Source of the DNA: Cyclaneusma minus
Lineage: Eukaryota > Ascomycota > Leotiomycetes > Marthamycetales > Marthamycetaceae
Length of the DNA: 64,000 nt
Direction of reading: 5' to 3'
Assembly (NCBI GenBank): GCA_037179335.1
Contig: JAKZHN010000015.1
Coordinates: 186,001 to 250,000 of the forward strand
The translations under genes and the position numbers were made by a program. Positions 22,034 through 34,200 of the stretch are shown here, piece by piece. Each line of letters begins with the position of its first letter. Position 1 is the stretch's first letter. The notes beneath the pieces are model-generated. The model saw nothing but the letters and a program-made list of their open reading frames with translations, did not search any database and had not been told where the DNA came from.

Positions 22034-23107
22034 ATGTCCGTCCCCACGTCCGCCTACCTCTCCCCCGTCTGGTGCGACGGCATCTTCGGTACATCCCCCT
22101 TTTCTCTCCTCCCACCCAACACTCATCCAAACAGCTAACCACTCCCCCTCCCAGACAACAAAGTCGTCTTCTGCACCGGCGGCGGCGGCACCATCTGCAG
22201 CCAGCAAGTCCGCGCCCTCGTCCACCTCGGCGCCAACGCCTGCATCATCGGCCGCAATGCCGACAAAACCACCGACATGGCCGCCTCTCTCTCCACCGCC
22301 CGCAAAGGCGCCAAAGTAATCGGCCTCGGCGACATCGACGTGCGGAAACTCGAGTCCCTGGAAAAAGCCGTTGCGACATGCGTAGCTGAGCTCGGCAGTA
22401 TCGATTTCGTCATGTAATACCTGTACCCTAAAAGCTGCTATACCCCTGAATTGCAGAAGATGTGCTGATCGTGTGTGTGTGTCACGTATAGTGCCGGTGC
22501 GGCAGGGAATTTCCTCGCTCCTTTGAGTTCGCTTTCCTCGAACGCTTTCCGCGCCGTCCAGGAAATTGATGTACTTGGTTCCTACCACACTTTCAAAGCC
22601 ACCGCTCCACACCTCGTGGCATCCGCTGAGAAAGGTCTCGGGGGCGGACGCATTATTTTTGTCTCCGCAACACTGCATTACAACGGCACACCCTTCCAAA
22701 CGCACGTCGCCGTCGCCAAAGCCGGCGTCGACGCGCTCTCGGCACAAATCGCCATCGAATACGGTCCACGGGGCGTAACAAGCAATGTGATTGCGCCGGG
22801 GGGTATTGAGGGCACTGAAGGACTGGAGCGACTTGCTACTGAGGAAATGCGGAAAGGGGAGGGGGGTGTGAGGAGCAAAGTGCCACTGGGACGGTGGGGA
22901 CGCACGAGGGAGATTGCGGATGCGAGTACGTATTTGTTTAGCCCGGCCGGGGATTATGTGAATGGGACGACGATTGTGGTGGATGGGGGCGCATGGAGGA
23001 TTGGTAGCAATATTGGGGGATCGGGGTTTGAGTATCCGGATGCGCTTTTGAAGGGGGGTGAGGTGAGGGGGGTTAAGACGGGGAGGAAGGAGAAAGCGAA
23101 GCTGTAG
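22034..23107 (+). CDS. SPS19: Peroxisomal 2,4-dienoyl-CoA reductase, SDR family (309 aa)
   Basis: Three exons: 22034-22088, 22155-22413 and 22492-23107. The introns (66 and 78 bp) are GT-AG and both keep phase. The Rossmann start is NKVVFCTGGGGTI (about 19-31), followed by IGRN and a classical FVIAGAAGNF junction rebuilt exactly across intron 2. The segment SATLHYNGTPFQTHVAVAKAG carries the Lys of the SDR active site; as in other 2,4-dienoyl-CoA reductases the usual YxxxK tyrosine is replaced in context. IAPGGIEGTEG and VDGGAW complete the fold. The protein ends AKL, a PTS1 peroxisomal import signal. It reduces 2,4-dienoyl-CoA with NADPH so that unsaturated fatty acids can pass through peroxisomal beta-oxidation. 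Confidence 0.93.
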
Positions 23108-23430
23108 GGTGCGACAAGTGGTTTGCTTGTATGTAGGTAATTATTACTGCGGTTATTATGTGGAAGAACGATATATATACAGGATTAGGGTTTCGAACAT
23201 TACCAATGGTCGTGCTAGCGCCTTCAGAGTCCGCCAATTTTGGTACGTTGTGTACTTTTCTCCCAATCATCTAAGATGCTCGCATCTCCCAAATCAACTG
23301 GAATAAGTCCTGATTATTGACGTATATGACCAATTTGGCTGGGGGGTTCTCTTATGATTCGGAAGATTTCCAAATCAACACGGAATATATTTCAGGTCAC
23401 TACGGGATTGCAACCATACGCGGAGTATTC

Positions 23431-24084
23431 TGAGGCTGCTCACAAAGTGAAGTTGCTCACAATTGCGCAAGTGTGAAAGGTGTTCAGTGTGAAGCTGCCC
23501 ATAATGTAAAGCTGCTCATGGTTACTTGGTGTGAAGCTGCTTGGCGTGAAGATGTGTGTGAAGCTGCTTGGTATAGAGCAGCTTGCAGTGTGAAGCTTCT
23601 CACAGCATCAAGTTGCTCACAGTTTTCGTGTGAAGCTTCTTATAGTGTGAGGCTGCGCACAGCGTAGACGTGAAGTTGCTTGGTATAGAGCTGCTGATAG
23701 TGTGAAGCTGCGTAGTATAAAGCTAGTCACAGTTTGAAGCTACCCACAGTGTGAAGCTGCTCACAATGGAAATTACCTATACTGTGAACTAGTACAAGGT
23801 ACTCATAGTATGAAGCCGTTTACAATATAAAGCTGCTTGGTGTGAGGCTGCTTGGCGTGAAGCTGAGTGTGAAGCTACTCATACTATAAAGTTGTTTACA
23901 ATATAGAGCTGCTTGCTTAAGGCTGTTCACAGTGTGAAGTTGGTCCTAGTGTGAAGTTGCGTAGTATAAAGCTGGTCACAGTTTGAAGCTACTCGTGATG
24001 AAAATCTGCGCACAACGAACTGTGAAGCTGCTTGGTGTGGAACTGCTTAGTGTGAAGTTTCTCGCAGCTTGAATTGCGCAAGTG
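23431..24084. repeat. Degenerate minisatellite, TGTGAAGCTGCTCACA-type units
   Basis: About 30 imperfect copies of units such as GTGTGAAGCTGCTCACA and GTGTGAAGCTGCTTGG fill this 650-bp stretch. Unit length varies by about 15-24 bp through alternation of CACAGT- and TTGG-ended forms. The core TGTGA-AGCTGC-TCACA (exact at 23750-23765) is itself an inverted repeat. AATTGCGCAAGTG occurs at both edges (23461-23473 and 24072-24084). Stops in several frames make it non-coding. Confidence 0.85.
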
Positions 24085-24796
24085 ATTTGAGTACAGATTT
24101 GTGGAATCCAAAGCTCATATATCACATGGTCACTCTGCCCACTGTAGAAGCTTGAGAAAAAGGCTCCCACGCCTTCCAAATTCCTCTCATTTCACGAATT
24201 GATCATCATGTAGCTGTTTCACCACCCATCTCAAGCACCAAAAAGCAAAGCAAATGACCACTCATGCCCCCCATGTCAGAATCGGCCAAGCCACTTGAGA
24301 AAGCTAAGCTTCACATAGCTAAATTACAAAACAGTGCGCTTTTTATGCCTCCTCACATGACAGCCAACCTCATCGTTTCGATTTGCAAATGCCTTTCGCT
24401 GAACTCCTTCGCTGTGTTGAATACTATGTAGCGACGCGCATGATGCTGAAGTGTTGCTGACTTGGTAGGCGCGCCCTTTCCGTTCCCTGAAAACATGCTG
24501 ACGCTCCTTGTGGTGCGATGAAAATGCGAGGACGGATTCTGCAAGCCGTTGGCCGAGGATGGAAGACTGCATTAGACTGCATTACTGCTGCTTCCAAAAA
24601 GACGGTTATTGCCATGCAGAGAAGAGGCATTTCTGGCCGTAATTAGCTCATTTTCTCGCTACTCCTGTCATCGAGTCGTGATTTCGTCAGGGCGTAAAAC
24701 TTCTAATGGCAGGCCGTAAGTCGTATCCGCACATTGCGCCTTGATGCACCATTTTGGATACTCCAAAATCTGAGAATAACAAAGAAGCCTGCAGCT
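24085..24796. other. Intergenic stretch after the minisatellite
   Basis: No convincing gene is seen; the ORFs at 24324-24630 overlap one another in three frames. It probably includes the 3'UTR of the Zn2Cys6 gene that stops at 24797. Confidence 0.4.
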
Positions 24797-27552
24797 CTAG
24801 TCGCCGCCGTCATGGGGGAGATTGTAGATCGGTTTCAGCACGTTATAGCACCACCTTGCGATTGGGTCGTTGGCCTTCAGGTCGCGGATCCAGTCGATCA
24901 TCAGAGGAATACTTTCGGCAACGGCACGCTCGAATTCTGGACCGCAGCGCTTCCGGCGGATTGCTGAGAGCGTGGGTTCTTGTTCTGAGAGGTGCAGGAT
25001 GATGAGGATACCGAGGAAGTTTTGGGACCAACAGAAGAGGTACGGTATGAGGCGTTTGCGGTGGCTTGTGGGGTTCATTATGATGGGCCATCTGAGACAA
25101 GCCTAAGACGATGGAATTAGTAACTGAATAGTATTGGCCACAAGGGAAAGACATACCCCAAGGCAAATGGCAACCCCTTCCTCGTCCTCTGGTGTCATTT
25201 GTCGCGGGAAGTGGAGAGCTTTGTAGACGAACGGACGGTGGGCCATGTATTTGGCGTAGGAATATCTCGTTCTCAGCAGCGCTACTTGAATATCATAGGC
25301 GTACGGATAGTATTCTGGCTGTGCAGATGGCTGGGTACTGAACATTGGGCCGGTTTTCTGAGCGGAAAGAGCTGGATCTAACGGATTGTTGTACATTGCC
25401 ACGTCGCTGCTGCCGGAAGCGCCGCCGGGAAACGCGGTTGGATCGTCATCGTCCCACTGCAACTCATTTGGAACCATAGACTTCCACTGATCTAGCGATG
25501 AAGCCAAAGATCTCAGCATACCAGCAGTTGGCCCGCCAAAGTCTTCATTCGAGGCCGCAGTTTGCTCATATGATGGCATTGCTTTATCAAAGTTAGCATG
25601 GAAAGCTGAGCCAGGGGATAATGAATGGAAGGAGCTATTATGATTGTAATAAGAAGATGGAACTCACATTCGTTGATACTATTATGTAGATCCGCACAAA
25701 TCCGTCGAAGGCTGAGCTGAGAAGCATGATATGCTTTGTAGTGGGAGGCTGCGTTCGCTTCTTCATCTGCGGGGCAGTCATCTGGCTCCCATCGCACTCC
25801 GTCTACTCTCTCCTGAAGCTCGAGGACACCCGTAAGGGGCAGATCGAGTTCCAGATGAAGGCCTCTGGAATGATGTCAGTTTCAGGCCAACTTTAGAATT
25901 CAATAGGGTCCATACGTCTCCATAATAGCACAATGCCAATATACCCGAGTAATAAGGTCTGACACCACTCTATCAGACTGCTGGGGTTGGCTAAGGCACA
26001 TTGGTTAGTCGCTGTCAAAATTTGCCTCTATTGAAGCAAAATAGCGTGCGGAATATGGTTTATTACCAAGTGACAAGTATCTGGCAGGCGTTTGATGCTT
26101 GGACGGTTAATCTCCAGAAGTCCTAATAGTGTGTATAAGCATCACACTCGCTCAAGGACGTTCCAGTAAGCACTCACCACGTGACGAGATAATGCTCCGT
26201 TATATAAGCTGCACATCGAGATTAGCAATCCCATCAGTGAAATACAGCTCAAACAGTCCCTTGGCACGGGCGGATGACGTACGCAGCGAGAGAGAATATC
26301 TGGACGTTTTCGAGATCACATTCTGTGAGTACAAAGCCCAGATGTCGTCGAGCTTCGTTGAAGAATGCGAGTCCAGCTGGTTTACCAAAGCTTGCCCCTG
26401 CCGTATCGCTCGATTGACTCGCCAGGTTACCAGTAGGACGTCCCAGAGAAGATTCTTGTGCCATCTCACCCAGCGCAAAGACTAGAAGCGCCAGAACGGA
26501 CGGGGAATCTCCGTTGAAGCCTTCGCTCCGTACCTTCGGCAGAGTCTCTGTAAGAAAGGTCGACCGGTCCATGAAGGGATAGAGGAGATTGTAGGTATCG
26601 AAATAGACATTGGCCAACTCGCTCATCTTCTCCCAGGAAACCTCTGGAAAAGTATGCCTTGGTCCGCCCGTCCTTCTGGCAGCTGACGATTGCATTCCGA
26701 GGAAGGGGTACTCGGTCAGGGATTCATCGAGGGGTAGATTCGGCTGGCCGCTCTGCATGCGAACTACGAACGCTGAACCTTCCACGTCCAAGCTTTGGAT
26801 GTCTTCGTCGCTGAATGGCAGAGCTTTTCGAACAGCAGGCCAAGTTAACATCTTGTGAGCTGCTGAGGCATGTCGATGGGGGTGACCGGTCGGCGAAGAA
26901 GAACTTGGACTCGGTTGTCCGGATTTTCTCGTGTGGCCAGCCCCATATGTGCTGGAAGGTGCAGGTTCGCGGGTCCCCGATCCGAGGCTTTTCTGGGCTG
27001 ATGAGGCAGAGGTCGAAGAAGGGCCAAAGCCCGCTCTGAATATGTTGCTTGACTGGGAAGATTTATCGGAAGATGCATCTGAGCGGTTCATGAGAGTCTG
27101 CACCATATTGAAAGTCTGCTTGGAAATGTCCAGTATTTCAACCATTGTCTTGTCTTTCCTGAGAACAACTACGTGTTAGAACACACACCCCACAGAATCC
27201 TGGTAAATTGGACGAGAATGCATTGTTAGCAGACAAAGGGGCTTACTTCGTGGGCGGCACTGCGTTGTATACACACGGCTGGCCAAGTCGTTGACAACTC
27301 GAACATGGTCGCTTTTCGTCGCATTTCGTCCTCCGCTGCCGGCACGTATTACAGGCCTTTAAGCATCATGATCAGTATCAAGGGTTGACGCCAGGGAGGA
27401 TTGGGTAAGCCAGTGGATTTTCCATCCGTCTCCGCAAGATGATTGCAAGCAAGATCACCTCTGCAGCATTCAGGAACAGACATGGAACTCACCTGCTTCG
27501 CGGTGCCCACTCGCTCCCTCCTGTCTTCAGAAGGGGGTGACTCCACGTTCAT
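24797..27552 (-). CDS. Zn(II)2Cys6 fungal-specific transcription factor, nine exons (711 aa)
   Basis: Exons on the minus strand: 27552-27493, 27356-27247, 27158-26283, 26208-26178, 26122-26067, 25990-25916, 25864-25668, 25581-25157 and 25102-24797. All junctions are GT-AG and in phase. Residues 22-48 give C-X2-C-X6-C-X5-C-X2-C-X6-C (ACNTCRQRRTKCDEKRP...), the binuclear zinc cluster. A Ser/Pro-rich linker precedes the fungal_trans middle-homology region, where short exons rebuild FSLAALYNGALSRHVDFWRLTV and LITRVYWHCAIMET stretches typical of the domain. The C-terminal part has WxxMVPxELxWDDDDP and long hydrophobic helices. It would bind CGG-type sites as a dimer; targets cannot be told from the context, since no pathway genes adjoin it. 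The 31-bp fourth exon makes automated models of this gene fragile. Confidence 0.9.
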
Positions 27553-29666
27553 GTTTGAGAGAAAGCGTTGGCTTGATGGAACCGCGCGTTTCGCCTATTC
27601 GAGTCCTTCGCAGAGACCGGGGTACAAAGAGAAGAGGTGCTGGAGGAGAAGAGACGCCACACAACAGTCGAGACAGCTCAGGCTACCCGGGGTAGAGACA
27701 TGGGGCAGCGGCCGGGGGCGACTGGAGTTTTGTATTTGAAATAAGGCGGATGGCAGGCCAGAGGGCCAGAGGCCTCAGCGGTAGGACGAGCTGGAAGAGA
27801 TCCGGGCCAATGAAAAGCAGGTGGGGATCCCACGGCGGCCAGATCTAGGGGAGCGCGACAGGAAGAGGGCCGGTGGTGGCAAGGGCGCGCGAGGCCATTC
27901 GCGGCCCCAGAGGCCGGCGACAACAAGACAGACGGAAAGACGGATTGGCCTTCGAGCGCCCGCAATGGCTCACGGCCAAAATTCTTCTACCAAAAAAAAA
28001 GTGGATGTCTCGGGGCGAGTGGCAGAAGTCGGATGACGGTCGATGCTGGCAGCATTCATTGCGACAATCGAGGCTTTGGTGCTTTGGCGGAGGCAAATTT
28101 GATCTACGGTAACGGCGATGAAGCCCGGTTCCGCGATGAGAGCCCATCTTTTGCTTGGGCCCGGCGACGTCTGTTCTGCGTCCTGGAACGACGTGCATTG
28201 GATCGATAAGGATGCAAAACGCAGAGCCGCTTGGGTGGCGACTTGCCAGAAGCTTTCCACATGCACTTCGACCTTCGGCCGCCCTCGATGATCAGCAGCC
28301 ATAGCAGTGGCCGCCGGGCAGCAGCAGCACCGCACGCTCGGTCCCAAGAGCCTGGCAGAGACTGAAAAGAAGCGTCCGCAGGCGACCCGCGGCCAATGGT
28401 CAATGAGGTCAGAGGCCCTGCCGTCTACGCAGCAGAGGAGAGTTACGAAATGGGCCTTCCAGAGTTGAGCTCGCCGTCCTACAGAAATTGTGTTTGGGCT
28501 GATGTCATCGGCAGCGACTGCCGCCAGGACACGGGGGCCAAGATGCTCGCAAAACAAGCTGTGCCGCGAGCCATGGGACAGCGGTTCCTGGGAGGGCTCG
28601 GGGTCTTACGAGGAATGTGGGATGATTAGTACAATCCCCTTCATCCAAGCGCATGGCTGCCCTTTTTTTTGCTTACGAGGCGGGAAGCCAGCTCGAGCAC
28701 TACGCCCAGGCCTGCGCAGGCCGTGGGAGAGCGATTGACGCACAACTAGCAGAGTCAGATCGGGGAGAGCCAGTTACACGCTCTCATTGCAGCGGTTCAA
28801 CCTCCGGCCAACAGGGAGGCATGGAGATCCGGCACGAGGGGGGAAAGAGATCACATCAGCGGGATTGCCATCCGGGACATGATGCTCACAGCATGGGATT
28901 TGGATTTGGTGATGGAACGGCGAGGGTTGGCGAGGGCGCCTGGTCAGCATGTTGAGGGCTTGTTTACGGCACTGAAACAGTCGCTAGGATGGCAGGTGGC
29001 GACTGCAGCGCCTTTGGGAACACGGAAGGGAACCTAAACGGCAGCTTCTCAACCATCGTCCTGGGCGCCATGTTCCAATTTATCTATCCAATTCTCACAA
29101 ATGCCATGCGGGCGGAGGAAGCTTCCGCGGCCAATCACAGCCGCCACAGCGACCGCACTCCGTCAATCCACGATGCAAAAATATTCCGCATTTGCATTTG
29201 CGATTTGGAATTGCTCCCTCCGATTCCGAAATACCGAACTGCCGAATACCGACTTGATAAACTTTACACCACAGTGATTGATATTACATTAATGTCATTT
29301 GATGTAATGTCTGTAAGTTTTGAAGCAGCAGCGATCGTTGGCCGCAACTTTTCCTGCTTCAGATTTTGCGATGTCCAAGCTGCATGATTACACCGACCTT
29401 GTCGTCACACTCCGCCAAGTCTACCCCTCCAGTCTACGACATAGATGGCGGGGCATCCATGTTTCCGCGGAAGTACGTCTCGTTCTGTGCAACTCGTTTT
29501 CAAGACTGTTTCGAAATTCCATGCTATGATGCTAAAATCCCACAGATCTCCGCGGATCTTGCTATGCACAGTGTTGAGAACAAAAAAAAAAACCCCCCAT
29601 CGCAAAGGCAAACTTTGATCACGCCAGAGGCCCAGAACGCCATCGCCCATGCGAGTATAAATGAAA
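27553..29666. other. Intergenic region upstream of the Zn2Cys6 gene
   Basis: About 2.1 kb, fairly GC-rich from 27.7 to 29.0 kb. ORFs of up to 195 codons overlap on both strands without introns, motifs or convincing starts. I see no gene. The 3'UTR of the DUF3445 gene should lie at its far end. Confidence 0.45.
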
Positions 29667-31270
29667 CTAATACCCTTGTTGGCGATGCCATTTCTCCTCC
29701 CAGCCAGGAAAGTACGGATACTCATGCAGAGTGCCCACCTCCCACTCCCTTTCCATCATCCCCTTGTCTTTCTGCTCCTGCTCCCATCTCTCAAATGCCG
29801 GAATGCACACGTGCTCCACATGCCACGTGCCCTTATATTCCATCAAGCTCCTCTTCCCCTCCTTCAACACCTTCGCCACCAAACTCGGCACATACGGCTC
29901 ATCCCTGAACTCCGTAACCGGCGTGAACAGCGCCGTGAAGTTGAACACGATGCCTCCGCTCAGCGGCAAGCGTCGCAGCGTCTGCCAGTCGACCCGCAAG
30001 TGGCACTGCTCAATCTGCAAGTCGGGCTGCTGGCTTTCGCGGAGCTTCTCGTGGGGGTCGCCTGGTGGCATGAACAGTGGCGTGCCGACCTCGAGGCCCC
30101 AACTGCCGCGCTGGATGGGCGTGCTGGTCGGCATTTTGCTGAAGTAGCGGTCCATGCTGAAGCTCATCTTCTCCTTGTAGTCAGGGATCGGTTGGTGGAT
30201 ATCGGCTAGCTTCAGGCCAATCTTGGTGCCTACGTTCCAGCCCAGGGAGCTGCAAATCAATCCGGCGCGGAAATAGTAGTGGCCATCCTTTTCGTTTCGA
30301 AGTACGATGGCAAAGTCCTCGGGCACGTTGTTTAGGAGGACAACTAGGGGATGCATGGCTTTCAGTTCTGTGGTTGTATTGAGTAGCCTGTTGTGGAAGG
30401 TCTGCTTGTCGGCGGAGATGGAGAAGTGTTGGGGGAAGCGGGCGCAGTAAAATTGCAGAGCCATTTCCATCAACTCTTTGCAGGCAAGCTCGGAGCCGGG
30501 AAGGTAGTCCAGAACCATGGCACCGTGCTTCTCATAGAGACCACGACGTGTCGCGATGATGTCGACATAAGTCTTGTCGATCTCGAGCCACCAGTTGCTC
30601 TCCATCTTGTTAAATGCTGCATCGATGTTAGTCAAGCGCCCAGCATTAGATGACCCACTACAGAAAAATGGTTTTGAAGACTGGGGTGATACCTACACAT
30701 GGTCTGATGGTAAGCCCATCGAAACGGTCGATATGGTCTGGGAAGTGCTGTGTCCGGCCGGAATTCCTCGTATGTCTCTGGCAGAGGTACCCCGCTCAGA
30801 AGATCATATCTTGGGAAGTCACCCAGAGCCGCGATCTCATCCGTCGAGAACCCGGTCGGCGTATATTTGACCGTTCCATCCCGAGCCAAATATGACTGTA
30901 CCATGGGCAGCGCTTGGTCTCTGAGAGTCTCCGTCGATAACTCATTTTCGGTGCTCATGACCTTCTTGAGAACCACATTGTTCCTTGCTAGTTCCGCCAG
31001 AGTATCTCTTCTCGACGGCGGGAAGGCGAGGACATAGTCTGGCGCTTTCGGAGAGCTCGCAATCCCCTTTCCAGACTTCACCGGAGACAGGCTTCTGGGA
31101 GGCGTCGCTGCAGCCGAACCTCGCCGCCGTTGGATCCCGAAGCGGTCCAAGATAGTCTCCCGTTGTCCGCGATTCAAGAACAGCGCTGCCAGAGATATAA
31201 TAGAGCAGAGCAGAGCAAGAGCGAGCATCGACGTGCCGGAAACGAGAGAGCCAGAGAATAGGAAATCCAT
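29667..31270 (-). CDS. DUF3445 heme-dependent oxidative N-demethylase-like protein (507 aa)
   Basis: Exon 1 is 31270-30697 and exon 2 is 30616-29667, with an 80-bp intron (donor GTAGGT, CTAAC branch, acceptor TGCAG). The phase is right and gives FRWAYHQTMSFNKMESNWWLEID, the signature start of DUF3445. The ATG at 31270 opens a short N-terminus with a hydrophobic helix at about 13-34 followed by RGQR, so the protein is probably membrane-anchored, with the domain cytosolic by the positive-inside rule. The domain then runs on with LRNEKDGHYYFRAGLI, SSLGWNVG, DRYFSKMPT and RVDWQTLRRLP, as in the family. Bacterial relatives include the alpha subunit of a heme-dependent oxidative N-demethylase. The fungal substrate is unknown. 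The neighbours give no hint. Confidence 0.85.
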
Positions 31271-34200
31271 GATTTCCCAAGATGGTCCGGATAGTCGCCT
31301 CGGGGATATGCAGAGGAGATGATGCAGCCTCAATCCGTCGCAGTGGTCTGGTCTGAAAAGAGGTGCGGGAATATGTATACCGAGCCTGTGGGTGGGGCAG
31401 AGATCTGACTGGTCGTGTGGGACAAGTGGGACAAGTGGTTGGTGAGAGAGGGGGACGATGAGGCGCCAGATGGATCCGAGGATGGGTGTGTGGAGTGGAG
31501 GACAAGATGTGTCTGCCGGTGTCTGGGAGATTTTTATATTCCAGGCGATGCTGTGAATTCGGAAGTTATTCACCAAGCTACTGTGGTCATTCACTCGATG
31601 AAGCTGGTGGTCGACCAAGTCTGGAATGATTCACAGGTAGGAAACGGAAAGCAGTATATAAAGGAAGCCAGCCAACACGCTTCTGGTTAACAAACGCTAG
31701 TGGCATGCTTGAGTCGACCTTGAATCGTATGATGCCGTTGCTTATCTTATTTCCTATCAAGGCTTGGGAAACAAGGCGTCCCGTCTAGCTTAACTTCGAC
31801 CTGCAAGCCATAGGCACGGGAGAGCCGCGTGGGCTTCCCTGCTGCAGACCACGAATTCACTTGCATTTCTCACAGCCGGGAGCTCTCGGATACAGCGTCA
31901 CCCGCTGTACATCACCAAAAACGTGGCCATTGCACCTCCTGCCTGCCTTTGCTGTTGTATCCGTTTCCCTTTCTCTGGATACCGCTTCTTCATTTCGTAG
32001 CACGGCGGAGAGCACATGGCAAAGGGCCAAGGACGGGAACAGGTGACGCCGCTGGGAATAGAATTGGCCAGATCGGGGCAAAAGTTGTCGGGCCATGGCA
32101 GAGCTACTGGGATGATGCGATGCGGGTGCGGGCGACGGGCAATGGCGGAAGCATCGCAGCAGCCTTTTTTCTGGGTCCGGGGGGGTTTTCGATATCTTGC
32201 GGGTCCATGGCAGTAGTGTCATGGGGAAATATGTGCTCAGTCAACTGTTGAATGGTCGAGATTATGGACAGCTCTGCAGAATGGCGGGATGATTCTAGAG
32301 TACTGGTAGAGTTCTGAGGTAGAGGTTTCCGGGGAGATCAACAGACGACGTCTTGTGCTTGTTGAGGCTTGGAACCAGCTTGCGATCCTTTCTTCCGACG
32401 AGTTAGATCTGTAGTACCCTGGGACGAAGGCTTTTGGTAACATGCTGACCGTTGCGGCCGTTCCTAGCGGGAGACGTATCGAGTCGAAAAGCAGCACCAT
32501 GCACTCGCCACTCTTCACCTAGGAGATGCAATCCATTCAGCTCTTCGAGTCGCAAATAAAGGCTCGCAAGCTGTCCTCCTTCGATGTCCTCGTGTCGATG
32601 ATGCAGCAGTTATCGATGCATGTACATGTACTTGCCCCGCCCTTTTAACCTCCAGATCTGCGCCGCATAACGGCCCGTGCGTGTAATCCCAGCCGAAGGG
32701 GTATTTTGCCTGCTTTGGGAAAGGCTTGAAGCTGGACTTCCGCTGGACAGTCCAACCACCATTAATTCGTTAATTAAGGTCAACCTGACCTCGACTTCCT
32801 GATGCGGAACATATTTCCTGGCTATTTCTGATCCATCATGGACGACGACGTTATTGCTTTTTAGACCGAGTTGACCGTGAGAATTGTCACAACATCATGC
32901 ATGCTCTTGGTGTGTGTGAGGTAAGACACGCCTCATCGACACCGTTTGTGTCCTGTGTCCAATGTTCGTCAAATTGGTGCTCTGCCTACCTTGAGAATGG
33001 GGTGATGGCCTGTATTAAGTATTAATGGCTGTCACTTGCTTCATCGCACTCATCTCGGAAGTTATTTGTTTGATATTACAGGGCTGTTTGGTGGATGGTG
33101 ACTTATCACTCACATTTCTCTGTTATTTACATATGGCTTTGGCTTTATGTGGTCATGACTCATAACGCTGCGACTGACGCATTTCAACTTGCTTTGTCTG
33201 TTTCCATCCAACTCTGAATAGAGGTCTCTTGATAGTAATAGCCGCGTAATACTCTCCACTACTTGTATATAGTAATTAAATTAACTGGCTCGCAATCAGT
33301 ATATACTCAAACACTGTCACCCCTGACTCCTGAGACGTTGAGGTTTGGAATTGTGCATATTGGTTTCAATAAGTGAGGTATTGTTATCATGTACCATGGC
33401 TTGATTCCCACTTCTGATATCAGAATCGAGCTGTAGCCGGATCGAAACAATACAAGGCCAATAACTCATCTAGCCGCATCTTTCAGGACGATTGCGTGAT
33501 CATTTGGCTGACGAGAATCGGGGCTCACAGGATTCTGGAGCAGAAATCTATTGAACATGAAGTCACAGTAGTTGAATTTCTCGACTTAAACTTGAGGCAA
33601 CTTGGCAAGAGTTCTCGGAAGAAGAGATTGGCACAAAGCTCCGGCCAGCGGTGTGGTTATGAAAGGTGCGCACAGAGACAGAGGCGGAAGTTTCAGCCAA
33701 TATGTAGTCGTAGTCCGAGCTTCTTTTTTCAAAGGATAGGTTTCATGGGTACGGCTGCCTGGTAGTCCCCAAGCCTCCTAACCCGTGACCGTATCCAGAC
33801 AGTTTCACCATAGGCACAGTAGGAAACTCTCAATCTAGTTCACCGAGTTTGCACAGGGCTCCAATCTCCATTTCTCAGCTTCCAGGTATGTCCTTGAAGG
33901 ATCAGATGTGCCAAAATGCAGCAGTTGCTTAACTACTTGCCGGCAGCTGGGTTTCAGATCCCTCGTACCCGAGCGCTTGGATTGTGGATGGAAACATGCA
34001 TGAACTTCCACATGGTATATGCAGTCGGAGCTTGATACCCCACAAGGAGAGGCGCCCGGCATGGCGGCAAGTTGATCTTCCACACGTCCGCTCAAGCTCG
34101 GGAGCAGCCGAAACATGTCTTGACTCAGAAAACGGCGGCGCTTGTTTCGACGCCATTTGCACCAAGTGGACGGGAATAAGATGGATTGAGGAGCAGAATC

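Noticed and set aside
23750..23765. Bacterial CRP-binding site
   Set aside because: The match to TGTGA-N6-TCACA follows from the palindromic minisatellite unit, and fungi have no CRP.
23431..24084. CRISPR-like array reading of the 23.4-24.1 kb repeats
   Set aside because: Units are degenerate and contiguous without unique spacers, and the host is a eukaryote. It is a minisatellite.
27970..28557. 195-codon minus-strand ORF
   Set aside because: GC-rich DNA with overlapping ORFs in several frames, no introns, no motif and no homology that I recognise.
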